DNA of 64,000 nucleotides from a virus: IMG/VR virus record IMGVR_UViG_3300036768_000843, positions 30,994 to 94,993 of that record; one strand, 5' to 3'. Shown piece by piece: positions 23,657 to 32,111 of this stretch (position 1 is its first letter; each line of letters starts with the position of its first letter). The notes under the pieces were generated by a model. It saw only the letters and a program-made list of their open reading frames with translations, ran no database searches and was not told where the DNA came from. The position numbers and the translations under genes were made by a program.

Positions 23657-23682
23657 TTCAACACTCTTCGACGAGTGTTGAA
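23657..23682. other. Perfect palindrome, candidate recombination crossover site
   Basis: TTCAACACTC, a 6-bp centre TTCGAC, and GAGTGTTGAA form two perfect 10-bp arms with a 6-bp spacer, 29 bp before the tyrosine-recombinase start. Xer/phage integrase core sites have 9-11-bp arms around 6-8 bp, so this fits an attachment or dif-like site. No T-run follows, so a terminator is less likely. Confidence 0.45.
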
Positions 23683-23710
23683 CCCCCGGTCCGCGTAGAC
23701 TCGGAAGCCC

Positions 23711-24595
23711 GTGCAGCATCCTCTCCTATCCGCGATCGATTCCAACCGCCAGCTCTCGGCTCGAACGAAGACCCTCTACCGCGAGTGCGTCGAAAGCTTC
23801 CTCGCGTACGCCATCCCGAAGGCCGGCACAGACCCGTCGAAGTACACGCTGTCGATCGTCGAAAGCTGGTTCGACGAGTTGGAGCGCGGCGGCCGGCAGC
23901 CGCAGACCGTGAGTGTCTACCGCAAGGCGATCCGGCACGCCTCGCGTCGCTACTCGCAGCTCGAACGGCGGCCCGATTTGGACTTCGCGGCTGCCGCAAC
24001 CTGCAACAAGGCCAGGCCAGGTGCGCCGCGCGAGCCGCTCTCGTTCGACGAGGCCGCACGGCTTTTGGCGACGTGCAGCTCCGACTCGCTGGTCGACATT
24101 CGCGACCGCGCGCTGATCACGCTCGCGCTGCGCACAGGACTGCGCCGAGGCGGCCTGGTCGCGCTCGACATCGAGGGGATTCACCCGCCCAAGATCACGA
24201 CGCTCAAGAAAGGCGGCGATCTGATCACGTTCGAAGCCGACCAGGAAACCTTCACCGCGCTCGACGCCTGGCTCGATGTGCTGAAGCGTTCCGGCGCGAC
24301 GACGGGTCCGGTTTTTCGTGAAGTGCAGGGAAATCGAATTGGCGATCGGATATCGCCGTTTCGCGTCTGGTACGTGTTCCGACGACGCGCACAACAAGCT
24401 GGGATCCGTCACGTGTTCCCGCACCTGGCGCGCCACTCGCTCGTGACGTGGCTACGCGAAGCGGGCCTGTCACCGGCCGAGGTGTCCAAGCTCACCGGCC
24501 AGACCGAGCGGACGATCGAGGACATCTACACGCACGTGCGAACGCGCGGCTCGGTCAGCGCCGTGTTGCCGTCGCTGGGTAAGGCTAAATCGTGA
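23711..24595 (+). CDS. Tyrosine recombinase (XerC/D-like integrase)
   Basis: This 294-residue protein starts at GTG 23711. The N-terminal SAM-like domain spans residues 1-100. Catalytic residues are visible: Arg141 in ALRTGLRRGG, Lys166/167 in TLKKGGD, His238-x-x-Arg241 (HLARHS) and Tyr273 (DIYTHV). The usual LGH box reads LTGQ, so the third basic residue is Gln. The length and order match small Xer-like phage integrases. The palindrome at 23657 may be its site. It could integrate the element or resolve multimers. Confidence 0.85.
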   Translation: MQHPLLSAIDSNRQLSARTKTLYRECVESFLAYAIPKAGTDPSKYTLSIVESWFDELERGGRQPQTVSVYRKAIRHASRRYSQLERRPDLDFAAAATCNKARPGAPREPLSFDEAARLLATCSSDSLVDIRDRALITLALRTGLRRGGLVALDIEGIHPPKITTLKKGGDLITFEADQETFTALDAWLDVLKRSGATTGPVFREVQGNRIGDRISPFRVWYVFRRRAQQAGIRHVFPHLARHSLVTWLREAGLSPAEVSKLTGQTERTIEDIYTHVRTRGSVSAVLPSLGKAKS

Positions 24596-24634
24596 GAGCG
24601 CGGCTCGGACTGGAGAATCTCTTGGTCACCCAGC

Positions 24635-25237
24635 CTACCGCGAACGACGCCTACGCCGTTTCACTCCTTCGAAGCCGATCACGAGGCCCTGGTCCCGCAG
24701 TCCTGTACAACTGTCGGCACCGACGATCACATGGTCACGGATCGGAATGCCGAGGAGCTTCCCTGCCCCGATGAGCCTTCGCGTTATCTCCAGGTCTTGT
24801 TCACTCGGCTTGGGGCTGCCGGAAGGATGGTTGTGGCCGATGAGCAGAGCAGCGGCGTTGGTCAGGATCGCGCTCTTGAAGACCTCGCGCGGATGCACTT
24901 CGACGTGGGCGATCCCGCCCTTGGCAACTTCCTCGACGCCAAGGACGCGATTCTGCGCATCAAGATGGATTGCGTAGAAGCTCTCGCGGTCGGCCTGTGC
25001 CGCCGCACGCAAGATACGGCAGGCATCTTTGGCAGCGCGAAGCTGAGCACCAGGTTTCTCTGGCCGGGTGACGCAAACACGAATCGCCTTGCCCGGTGCC
25101 ACAGGCCCGCACTCCACGGCGCGACCAAGCCCGTAGGGCGCGAGCTTGATCTTCGCAACACGTACGTCTCCGAACCTGCGGCGCTTCACGACCGCGAGCA
25201 AGAATAGCCTACGGAGATGACTCCGACAAGCTCTCAC
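24635..25237 (-). CDS. radC: RadC-like JAB/MPN-domain protein
   Basis: In this 200-residue protein, LIGHNHPSGSPKPSEQD is the diagnostic JAB1/MPN metal motif of RadC, followed by LGIPIRDHVIVGAD. The N-terminal helix-hairpin-helix of bacterial RadC is absent, as in many phage and plasmid versions. The true start may be a downstream GTG (VKRRRF). RadC-like proteins are frequent in mobile elements; a DNA-processing or anti-restriction role is suspected but not established. Confidence 0.85.
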   Translation of the reverse strand: MRACRSHLRRLFLLAVVKRRRFGDVRVAKIKLAPYGLGRAVECGPVAPGKAIRVCVTRPEKPGAQLRAAKDACRILRAAAQADRESFYAIHLDAQNRVLGVEEVAKGGIAHVEVHPREVFKSAILTNAAALLIGHNHPSGSPKPSEQDLEITRRLIGAGKLLGIPIRDHVIVGADSCTGLRDQGLVIGFEGVKRRRRRSR

Positions 25238-25466
25238 TAGTTACTTGCGAAGTTCGCGCGGCGCTGATTCACAGCAAGATGACCAAGCATTCCGTCGCAG
25301 GTTCGACGAGCCAAACGAAGGCGCGGTTATCTTGTGATGCCCGGTGCCGCAGCGCTCGGACGTAGTTGACCGTGACGTAGTTTCTTCTCACGCTTTGCCA
25401 ACGGTAGCAAAGCTCGCGGATCTCGTCAGGTAAAGGTCAGGTAGCTCGTGTAGTATCTCTTCATCC
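25238..25466 (+). promoter_or_regulatory. Divergent intergenic region
   Basis: I see no supported gene in these 229 bp. TGTAGTATCT near 25449 fits the extended -10-like motif placed just before other starts and would drive the + gene at 25467 with a very short leader. The left part must contain the RadC promoter. Confidence 0.4.
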
Positions 25467-26360
25467 GTGCAAGCACTCGGCACTGCTCCGGACTGCTACC
25501 CTCGCTGGCACGCGGATTTCGCGCCGCTCGCTGCTGAACCGCAGATCACGGTGTTTTCAGGGTGCGGCGTCGACGCTCTGGGCAACGTTGCGTGCGCGCC
25601 CGAGGTCATGCGCGCGCGGGCCGAAGCGCAGCTCCAGCGCATCGCACCGAGGCTGTTTCGAGGCCCCCTTTCGCTCGAAACCTACACACTCGCGCGTTAC
25701 ATGCAGTCTGAGGTCGGCGACGGCACGATCGAAGAGCGCGTCGCGGTCGGTGAGGCCGCCGTCAACCGCGCGCGACGCGAGCGTCTGCGGCGCGGCGTGC
25801 TCGACCTGCTCTTGTATCGCCAGCTGCCGGGTCACCCGAACTACGGATTCTACGGTCCGATTCATGACCGGCCCGAGGGCTGCGCCGCGCGTGGCCTACC
25901 CAAGTTTTGCGCGCCGTTCGGCCGCTGGGCGTCGACGGCCAAAGATCCGACGGTGCTGACGCTCCTACTCGCTGACTTGGTCATGTCGAACCGCAGCGGC
26001 AACTTCGCGCGCGGTGCCGACGATCAAGTTGGGTTGGAGTACAAAGAGACGTTTTCCGATCCGGCCGCGTACGTGCGCGCGAAAGCCGCACAGGGTAGCT
26101 ACTGGGTCGGACCGCTTCCGGGCGTCGATCATTGGCGGACGTTTCTCACGCGCGAGCTGAACATCGAACCCTCGACGCCGATCGGTGCAGCGCTGCTCGC
26201 GCAAGGCCTTGCCGCCGTCTCGTCGCGCAAGGCCCCGCCCGTCGCGCTACCGATCTGTCCCGTGTCCGAAAACCGACGGGTCGCGAGAGCGTTGCTCGCG
26301 ATCGTCGGGCTAGCTGGTGCCGCTGGGCTGTCGTGGCTTGCGATACGAGGATCGGTCTAG
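25467..26360 (+). CDS. Cell-wall hydrolase (SleB-like) with C-terminal membrane anchor
   Basis: This 297-residue protein starts at GTG 25467. LARYMQSEVGDGTIEERVAVGEAAVNRAR (residues 71-99) matches the SleB/hydrolase_2 core, with Glu in the catalytic position and AVGEAVxNRAR. NYGFYGPIHDRPEGC and the following region continue the domain. A single transmembrane helix lies near the end (LLAIVGLAGAAGLSWLAI). It probably degrades peptidoglycan from an anchored position during entry or exit. It converges with a minus-strand membrane gene. Confidence 0.65.
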   Translation: MQALGTAPDCYPRWHADFAPLAAEPQITVFSGCGVDALGNVACAPEVMRARAEAQLQRIAPRLFRGPLSLETYTLARYMQSEVGDGTIEERVAVGEAAVNRARRERLRRGVLDLLLYRQLPGHPNYGFYGPIHDRPEGCAARGLPKFCAPFGRWASTAKDPTVLTLLLADLVMSNRSGNFARGADDQVGLEYKETFSDPAAYVRAKAAQGSYWVGPLPGVDHWRTFLTRELNIEPSTPIGAALLAQGLAAVSSRKAPPVALPICPVSENRRVARALLAIVGLAGAAGLSWLAIRGSV

Positions 26361-26749
26361 TTGGGCCGGTATCTTGCCCAGTTTCGCTTGTACTCTTCGA
26401 GCAGCGTTCGCGCGACGCCGATGTAACAGCTATCGGCTTTCGTGTTGAACCAGCATGCGTCTGCTTCAGCTTCGCCGGGGATATCGCTTGCATGTTTGTT
26501 CAAACAAATATCCAAGATCCCGGAATAGAGATGTCCGTGGCGCACGTGCGCTGCCAACTCTCGACGGTCTACGGTTGACTCGTCGTCGAGGAGGGCGTCT
26601 TTCAGACGTGCTGCTCGGTCCAAGCAAAGCCACCGCTCGCGTTTCGTCAGCTTGTCAGGATCGGGATCGCAGTCCTTGCGCGATACGTAAATTCTGACCG
26701 CGGCGATCGACACGAGCGCCACGAGTAGAGATAGCCAAAACCAACGCAT
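26357..26749 (-). CDS. Secreted or membrane hypothetical protein with conserved Cys
   Basis: This 130-residue protein begins MRWFWLSLLVALVSIAAVRI, a signal anchor. The periplasmic part is charged with five Cys (KRERWLCLDRAARLKDALLDD; LDICLNKHA; ADACWFNTKADSCYIG), suggesting disulfides. It follows the PGKxTLV gene by 9 bp. No family recognised; it may belong to an envelope complex. Confidence 0.6.
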   Translation of the reverse strand: MRWFWLSLLVALVSIAAVRIYVSRKDCDPDPDKLTKRERWLCLDRAARLKDALLDDESTVDRRELAAHVRHGHLYSGILDICLNKHASDIPGEAEADACWFNTKADSCYIGVARTLLEEYKRNWARYRPN

Positions 26750-26758
26750 CGACCTTCT

Positions 26759-27976
26759 CTACTTTCCGCTTTGCAGCTTGGAGCGCATGACAGCTGGATC
26801 GACGCCTGCAGACTTGAGCATCGCGACGTAGCCGTCGTCGATGACCGGTGTTTTGCCAAAACGTGCTTCGGATACGGCAATTGCAACGTCGCAGAACTCG
26901 TCGGGGACGGGCCGGTCGAGCTGCAATTCCCCGTGGTTGGTGCGGCCGTTCGCGTAGTAACTACCCTGTACGGCGTACCATGACCTCTGCTTGCCGTAGA
27001 TGTCCTGCACCAAGATGACGCGCGTCGTTGTTTCGAGGTGCCCCTCGAAAAGCTGCGTGCGCCCGTGGCCGATCTCGGGTACGCCAGACTGCTTGAAGCG
27101 CGCCAGCTTGGCGTTCAATTCGTTGACGTACTTGCTTGTCTGGTGAAGCGCCGGGTCGAACATCTCGTAGAGAACCACCAGATCTGCATCGGATGCGCGG
27201 GCGAGCGCGTTGATCGCAAACTGCTCGAAGTGAATATCGCAGCTATCGCGAAGGCTGTTGAGATACGCCTCCTCGGTGCGCACTTCTGCCGTGCTGGCGG
27301 TGTTTTGATATTGCCTGGCAGCTTCTTTGAGCCGTGGCAAAGCAAAGCCGGTCGCTACGCGCACGGCAGTGTCGATCCGGACGGACGTAGCGGCATGAAG
27401 CGCCGCCATCGCTCGGCGTTGCCATTCGCTGCTATCCGCCCCGTACATCATGTCGGTGACGCCCAAGCTCCAGAGCTTGCGAAGTCCCTTCTCGCGAAGC
27501 CCCTTGAGCGCGGCGGCAGCAACGAGCGAGAAATGCGCGCCAATCAAGTCGAAAGCAAGATTGGCTAGCCAGTGCAGCTCGTCTGATTTCTTCGTCAAAA
27601 GGTGGAGCTTGACGTCTCCGATCGCGTCCTTGTAGTTCTCGCGCGCCGCTGCGATGCGATCCCTGACCCAGCCCGCGAACCGATCGCGATCCCTCTCGGA
27701 CAGAAAGCATCCCGGAGTCGCCGAATTCGCGTCGCACGCCGTCCCGTAGAGGACGTAATCGTTGTCGACGTAACGCGACTGAACTGCAGCCTGCTCGACC
27801 AGCGTCCGCTTGCCTGGCGTGCCTGCCAGGTAGTTTAGCCATTGCCCCGGCGAGTGCGGATCATCCACCAGTGTCTGCTTGCCAGGTGTGGAACCGACCG
27901 TCGCTTGGTCATGGCTATCATGGCTACGCGACTGGTGACTGCGGCTACGTTGATCGAAATCGAAATCGCTACCCAT
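26759..27976 (-). CDS. PGKxTLV-motif protein, 405 aa
   Basis: ATG 27976 follows GGGAGG. The N-terminus is a His/Ser/Asp-rich low-complexity stretch (FDFDQRSRSHQSRSHDSHD). Then come two copies of a short motif, STPGKQTLVDD and GTPGKRTLVEQ (about residues 25-70). PGKxTLV/TPGKRTL motifs are known to me from proteins of extracellular contractile injection systems, often with DUF4157, in Myxococcota. The rest is mostly helical with a C-terminal segment around GYVAMLKSAGVDPAVMRSKL. No HExxH. The molecular role is unknown; secretion or loading by a contractile apparatus is a hypothesis. Confidence 0.6.
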   Translation of the reverse strand: MGSDFDFDQRSRSHQSRSHDSHDQATVGSTPGKQTLVDDPHSPGQWLNYLAGTPGKRTLVEQAAVQSRYVDNDYVLYGTACDANSATPGCFLSERDRDRFAGWVRDRIAAARENYKDAIGDVKLHLLTKKSDELHWLANLAFDLIGAHFSLVAAAALKGLREKGLRKLWSLGVTDMMYGADSSEWQRRAMAALHAATSVRIDTAVRVATGFALPRLKEAARQYQNTASTAEVRTEEAYLNSLRDSCDIHFEQFAINALARASDADLVVLYEMFDPALHQTSKYVNELNAKLARFKQSGVPEIGHGRTQLFEGHLETTTRVILVQDIYGKQRSWYAVQGSYYANGRTNHGELQLDRPVPDEFCDVAIAVSEARFGKTPVIDDGYVAMLKSAGVDPAVMRSKLQSGK

Positions 27977-28026
27977 CTCAAACCTCCCGGCGAACTTCGC
28001 GTTCGCCCATAGCACTCGTCCGTCTT

Positions 28027-28479
28027 TCAAATACGCTCGCCGACGCCAAGCCACGTCTCGTGGCAACCCTTGAGACGCCGGCTCAGGTCTTCACGATCAC
28101 CCGGCTTGTCCCAAGCGATCACGGAGACTTTGACGGGAACCTGGTTCTTTCGAGCCTTCTTCCACAGGATCGAAAAGGCGATCGTCCGCGTCTCCGTGAC
28201 GTCGTAGAAGGCGACGTAGGCGCTGTCGGCCAGCACCTGGCGTTGAGCAGGAACAGGGTTCTTTTCGTCGAGCTGCGCGGCCATCTGACCGTCGACGACC
28301 TCGATGTAGGGATGCTTCTGAACGACTCGCCGAACGTGATCGGCGACGTCACGTCCGCAACGGTTCGTCGGCCAAGCAACGAGCTCGCCCCGGCTCGGGG
28401 CTGAGATCTTCACACGCCAGTTCTCGGCGCGTGCGGCCGAAGTCAGCAGCAGCAAAGTCGTCACGATCAGCGTTCGCAT
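28027..28479 (-). CDS. Secreted hypothetical protein
   Basis: This 150-residue protein has a clear signal peptide (MRTLIVTTLLLLTSAARAE, cleavage after ARA). The mature part is small alpha/beta with two Cys. It starts with GGAGGAAGCC as ribosome-binding site and overlaps the end of the small membrane gene upstream. Periplasmic location is predicted; function unknown. Confidence 0.6.
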   Translation of the reverse strand: MRTLIVTTLLLLTSAARAENWRVKISAPSRGELVAWPTNRCGRDVADHVRRVVQKHPYIEVVDGQMAAQLDEKNPVPAQRQVLADSAYVAFYDVTETRTIAFSILWKKARKNQVPVKVSVIAWDKPGDREDLSRRLKGCHETWLGVGERI

Positions 28480-28640
28480 GGCTTCCTCCTTGGTTCTCTG
28501 TTTCGATTCAGTCGGTATCGAACGACTCGTGCGCGCGGTCGCGTGTCACGAGTTCCGTGAATCACATCGCGCACGTGCCATGTGAGGGCAGTGACGACGA
28601 TGCCGGCATAGAGCGCAATGGCGAGCGTCGCGATCGTCAC
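28467..28640 (-). CDS. 57-aa membrane protein
   Basis: GTG 28640 overlaps the integrase stop (GTGA). The product has one N-terminal transmembrane helix (TIATLAIALYAGIVVTALTW) and a basic tail (RPRARVVRYRLNRNREPRRKPCER). It overlaps the next gene by 13 bp. Spanin- or holin-like function is possible but unproven. Confidence 0.5.
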   Translation of the reverse strand: MTIATLAIALYAGIVVTALTWHVRDVIHGTRDTRPRARVVRYRLNRNREPRRKPCER

Positions 28641-29557
28641 GACGGATTCGGCTCCTTCTCGGGGAGCTTCCGCGCCGTCCACGGCGGCAAGAGGTGATTT
28701 GCCGGCGGCCAAGCAGGACCGCCGGACGCCCGATCGCCGTAGCGCATGGCTCGATAGCCGGTGACCGCCGTGATCTGATCAGGCTGCGCGCCAACCTGTT
28801 TGGCCCAAGCCAGAAACGTCACGGCCAGCGTTCGGGGGCGCATGCCTCTGAATCCAACCCGCCGACCGCGGGCACGTAGCACGCGGTAGAAGCCGTCGGG
28901 CGTCAGCTGAGGTCCGATTGCCCGATCGCTCGGGTCGACGCGCGGCCGGCCGAGCGACCGGAACAGAAACCCACTGGTCACGCCGTTGCTGCGCAGCCAG
29001 TCGATCCACTTTGCGAGCGCAGCGCGCGTCTCGTCATCGAGCGAGATAGTGTGCGTCTGGCCGCCTTTCTTGACGAAGCGCAGCTCTGACTTTTCCAGAT
29101 CGACGTCGGCGATTTTGATCTGGCAGATCGAGAAGCGCAACATGCCAGTCCGTAGCCCGAGCGTGATCAAGGCGGCGTCGCGAATGTCGCGCCCGCGCGA
29201 CCCGGCGCAGGCTTCGACGAGCGCTCGACCTTGATCCCACGTCAGGGCGCGGAGCCGGCGCGGTGGTGGCTTGACCTTGAGCTGACATGCGCGGGCTGCT
29301 TCTGCGAGCGAATCGAGCTTTGCGCGCTCGGCAGCGTAGCGAAGTGCGTTGAGCGCGACGTTCACGCTGCGCGGGCTGAGCTCTTTCAACATGAAATCTC
29401 GCCACGCGGCGACGTGTACGAGGTCGCTCGACGCCTCGGGCTTCGACTCAACGAATGCCGCGAACGCGCGCGCGTGGTGGAGGTAGAGTTCGCGGGTGCG
29501 TGGCCGCAGCTTGCGGCTGCGGATAACGGCTGCTTCGAGCTGTGTCAGTAACGTCAT
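28637..29557 (-). CDS. Degenerate tyrosine-recombinase-like protein
   Basis: From ATG 29557 (MTLLTQLEAAV) the protein has 306 residues. A SAM-like N-domain and ALITLGLRTGMLRF (Arg I), FVKKGGQTHTI (Lys) and QITAVTGY are recognisable. But the HxxR box reads MRPRT and no Tyr follows in the expected TxxY/iYxH position; the C-terminus ends in a Pro-rich tail. The fold is kept but catalysis is doubtful. It could be a DNA-binding relative or a decaying integrase. It is followed at once by a small membrane gene. Confidence 0.6.
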   Translation of the reverse strand: MTLLTQLEAAVIRSRKLRPRTRELYLHHARAFAAFVESKPEASSDLVHVAAWRDFMLKELSPRSVNVALNALRYAAERAKLDSLAEAARACQLKVKPPPRRLRALTWDQGRALVEACAGSRGRDIRDAALITLGLRTGMLRFSICQIKIADVDLEKSELRFVKKGGQTHTISLDDETRAALAKWIDWLRSNGVTSGFLFRSLGRPRVDPSDRAIGPQLTPDGFYRVLRARGRRVGFRGMRPRTLAVTFLAWAKQVGAQPDQITAVTGYRAMRYGDRASGGPAWPPANHLLPPWTARKLPEKEPNPS

Positions 29558-29608
29558 CGGTCGTCTGGCAATATAGACGGAGCTGCTCGCCAAGTCACGA
29601 CCTAGTTT

Positions 29609-30361
29609 TCAAGATTCACCAACGAGCCGTCGGCGATCGACGTGGCTCGGTACGAACCGCCCATCGCAGAGCACGGCCCCGCCACGCTCTCGGATTCCGT
29701 CGCAGATCGCGTAGTCTTCACCGCGCGCGTTCCGTGGGCGGCTCGTGTAGTCGTGCGTCATCACGAACCACGGTCCCGTGGGCCAGAAGCGGCGGATCCA
29801 GCCGAGGTTGACTGCGATGCAGGCCCCGCCGATCCGCCCGACGGCGCGTACCGTACCGCGCAGGTCGCGAAGCGGCACGAGCTGGCCGCTCGTGTCTTGG
29901 ACGCACACGTCCTGCGTCTCCCCGCCACGACCGCGAACTGGCGCGCCGACGAGGCCGACCCCGTTGCAGCCAGCTGGCAGCTCGATGGCGTGCGAGACGA
30001 AGCCATCCTCGGTGTCGACGGGCACCTGTCGGCGATCGGCGTCTCGAATCATCTGAAGAATGTCGACGCCGGCATCGCCGATTGCGTCTGCGATTCCGTC
30101 TGTGCCCGTCGAGCGGTGAAACGTGTCTGCATCGATCATGAACACCCAGTCGCAGCCGGCTACCATCGCATCGTAGACGATCGTGTTGCGGCAAAGATCG
30201 ATGCCGTTGACGTGGTACTCGCTGAACCAGGTAAGCGTGAACTTGTCGCGGGCTTCGCAGAGCGCCGCGCCGAGGCCAAGCCACATCGCGGCGTGGCCGA
30301 CGTCGAGTTTGCTGCCGTACGCCGGCAAGCCGATTCCCAAACGGATCATACGCTCTATCAC
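29609..30361 (-). CDS. Glycosyltransferase (GT-A fold, GT2-like)
   Basis: This 250-residue protein contains IGLPAYG and a VFMIDADTF motif (DxD-type metal site, about residues 73-81). NGVGLVGAPV and GGACIAVNLGWIRRFWP lie further on, with HDYTSRPRNARGEDYAICDGIRERGG, in the usual position of the acceptor-side ED motif. It probably transfers a sugar to a phage structural protein, DNA base or host glycan. The start could be M5 (30349). It overlaps its upstream neighbour (ATGA). Confidence 0.7.
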   Translation of the reverse strand: MIERMIRLGIGLPAYGSKLDVGHAAMWLGLGAALCEARDKFTLTWFSEYHVNGIDLCRNTIVYDAMVAGCDWVFMIDADTFHRSTGTDGIADAIGDAGVDILQMIRDADRRQVPVDTEDGFVSHAIELPAGCNGVGLVGAPVRGRGGETQDVCVQDTSGQLVPLRDLRGTVRAVGRIGGACIAVNLGWIRRFWPTGPWFVMTHDYTSRPRNARGEDYAICDGIRERGGAVLCDGRFVPSHVDRRRLVGES

Positions 30362-30663
30362 ATCGAGTAACCGTCGATCAGCAACGTGTTGAACGTGCCG
30401 AACGCGCCGCCTTGATGCTCGCAGATCTCACCTAGCTTCATCGGCGGACACAGACCATCGGTTGACTGCAGCATCCAGCGACAACGTGATGCGAGTGCGC
30501 AGTCAAGCCGCTTCTTACGCGGTCGACCGCGCATCAACTCGTCAACTGGGATCGTATCGGCCGCCGTACAACGCCTCGCCCACCAGGAACAGTGCGCGGT
30601 CTGGCAGTCCTCGTGTGTGAAGACGCCCACGCCATCAACGACGGACGGACATTGCGGCTTCAC
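30358..30663 (-). CDS. Cys-rich small protein
   Basis: This 101-residue protein has eight Cys in the sequence order C5, C20, C25, C32, C55, C62, C72, C81, consistent with one or two zinc-binding or disulfide modules. It overlaps both neighbours (ATGA), next to the glycosyltransferase. No family recognised. Confidence 0.55.
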   Translation of the reverse strand: MKPQCPSVVDGVGVFTHEDCQTAHCSWWARRCTAADTIPVDELMRGRPRKKRLDCALASRCRWMLQSTDGLCPPMKLGEICEHQGGAFGTFNTLLIDGYSM

Positions 30664-30911
30664 ACGTCCAGCTCCAGCTGGCGGCCGAAACCAATGGCGT
30701 GGCCCATCGCGCGGCGCAACGCTGCGAATGCCGCTTCGATGGCTTGCGCTTCGGTGTCGCCCTCGCCCGCGAAGGACCCAAAGCGGGAATAGACGATGGC
30801 TCGCCGCTTACTGCTGTCTGGATCGATGAGCAACAGCATCGCCGAGACACCAAGCGCGGCGCGCTGCACCGCCAATTCACCGAGGGTCGTCTGTTCCGTG
30901 ATGTTCGTCAT
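30660..30911 (-). CDS. Small hypothetical protein
   Basis: This 83-residue protein begins MTNITEQTTLGELAVQRAALG. A beta strand pair (LLLIDPDSSKRRAIVYSRFG) is followed by a helix (EAQAIEAAFAALRRAMGH). It resembles small phage proteins that include a DUF-type alpha/beta fold. It overlaps the Cys-rich gene. Confidence 0.55.
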   Translation of the reverse strand: MTNITEQTTLGELAVQRAALGVSAMLLLIDPDSSKRRAIVYSRFGSFAGEGDTEAQAIEAAFAALRRAMGHAIGFGRQLELDV

Positions 30912-30926
30912 ATATCCTCTTGCTGT

Positions 30927-31142
30927 TTAGACGTTGCCGACGCGACGCGCGACCTTGCGCTTGTAGTACACGATGATCGTCACGCAGTGAAACGCCGCAT
31001 CCGACGACTGGAAAACTTCGATGTCGACGATGTCGACGTTGTCTTTTTCGCTCGCGATCCATTCCGTGACTTTCTCACCGAGGACCGCGCGCTCGTGGTT
31101 CAGCGTCGCTGAAAACACCTTCAAACCATCAAACTTCGCCAC
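30927..31142 (-). CDS. Small beta-rich hypothetical protein
   Basis: GTG 31142 (MAKFDGLKVFSATL) is preceded by GAAGGGAGC, giving 71 residues; a longer frame exists. Alternating strands (EKDNVDIVDIEVFQSS; HCVTIIVYYKRK) suggest a small beta-sandwich or ferredoxin-like fold. Function unknown. Confidence 0.5.
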   Translation of the reverse strand: MAKFDGLKVFSATLNHERAVLGEKVTEWIASEKDNVDIVDIEVFQSSDAAFHCVTIIVYYKRKVARRVGNV

Positions 31143-31758
31143 GTTTTGCTCCCTTCTGAAGTAACGCACAGGCACCTTCGAAGTCTTTGATACCGATCAG
31201 CGCGTTGGCTGCAAGTAGTTCGTCGTCCGTTGCGCGCAAAAGACGCTTGGTGGTCGGCCTCGGCGCGGCAAGAGCGAATGACGCGAGCAGCTGATCGCGC
31301 AGCTGCAAGGGATCGCCGAATGCGCGCGCATGAAGGACTCGTAGCGCGGCAAGTGCAAGCGGTCGGATCTCGGCGCTACCCAAACGTCGGACACCCCAAT
31401 ATCGAGCGGCGGCTTTACCCTCAGGTTCTCGCAACAGTGCCGCTTCCGCTGCGGTGCGCGTGGACGGAGTTTGCAAGCGCTGACGGTCACGCCCGTACCG
31501 CCCGTGCTGTAGACAATCCTCTGTTTCAGCGTGCATGCAAGGTAAACAACCAAACCAAACCGCAGCGCGTCCGTCCGGTGACGCCACGACCACGACGGAT
31601 TCGATCAGAGCGGAAAAGCAGACAACCTGCCACCGGCCTTGCTTCTGCGCGGCCGTTGCCCATTCGTGAATGTCCTGTTCGTCGAAATCGACGAAGGCAC
31701 CTGACTGTACGGACACTGGAATGCGGCAGCGGGCACGAACGATCCGAGCTGTCGTCAT
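31129..31758 (-). CDS. Hypothetical protein coupled to the receiver gene
   Basis: ATG 31758 overlaps the receiver stop (ATGA), giving 209 residues. VWFGCLPCMHAETEDC near residue 70 has a CxxC...C that could bind zinc. The C-terminal half is helical (LRRPLALAALRVLHARAFGDPLQLRDQLLASFALA type). No family recognised. It is co-transcribed with the receiver and the GHKL-ATPase/peptidase gene. Confidence 0.5.
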   Translation of the reverse strand: MTTARIVRARCRIPVSVQSGAFVDFDEQDIHEWATAAQKQGRWQVVCFSALIESVVVVASPDGRAAVWFGCLPCMHAETEDCLQHGRYGRDRQRLQTPSTRTAAEAALLREPEGKAAARYWGVRRLGSAEIRPLALAALRVLHARAFGDPLQLRDQLLASFALAAPRPTTKRLLRATDDELLAANALIGIKDFEGACALLQKGAKRGEV

Positions 31759-32111
31759 ACCGCTATCCCCAGAAAATGGCGCAGCTGGGCAGCGAACGTT
31801 TCGATGTCGACGCCCTTGGAAATCACTTTGTCGTGTTGAAAGTCCGCGACCGCGCCCGAGAGATACACGAAGCGCTCGGCCAGGTGCGGTTGATGGAGCC
31901 GAAGCCAGTCCGGCACCTGGCTGGCTCGGCCCCCGCGCACGAGAAAATCCGACAGAACGCAATCGTAAACGTTCGCCTGAAGCAGCGCGATTGCACCCTG
32001 CGAAGAGTCGGTCGTGTCGACCGCGACCGGAACGCCATCGAAGGCACTCCGAACAGTCCGCGCGAGCGCGCGTTGTAGTAGCATGTCGTCTTCGATCACG
32101 AGGACCCGCAC
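31755..32111 (-). CDS. Stand-alone response-regulator receiver domain
   Basis: This 118-residue protein starts at GTG 32111, inside the 3' end of the GHKL gene. VLVIEDDM gives the acidic pair, CVLSDFLV the phospho-acceptor Asp (D55), YLSG the Ser switch and ISKG the Lys. It has no output domain, like CheY/Spo0F. It is encoded with a GHKL-fold ATPase that lacks a His-kinase dimer domain, so how it would be phosphorylated is unclear. In phages such orphans may interfere with host signalling. Confidence 0.8.
   Translation of the reverse strand: MRVLVIEDDMLLQRALARTVRSAFDGVPVAVDTTDSSQGAIALLQANVYDCVLSDFLVRGGRASQVPDWLRLHQPHLAERFVYLSGAVADFQHDKVISKGVDIETFAAQLRHFLGIAV

Noticed and set aside
25238-25466. 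tRNA gene (AGGTTCGACGAGCC resembles a T-arm)
   Set aside because: No acceptor stem or anticodon arm can be formed around it.
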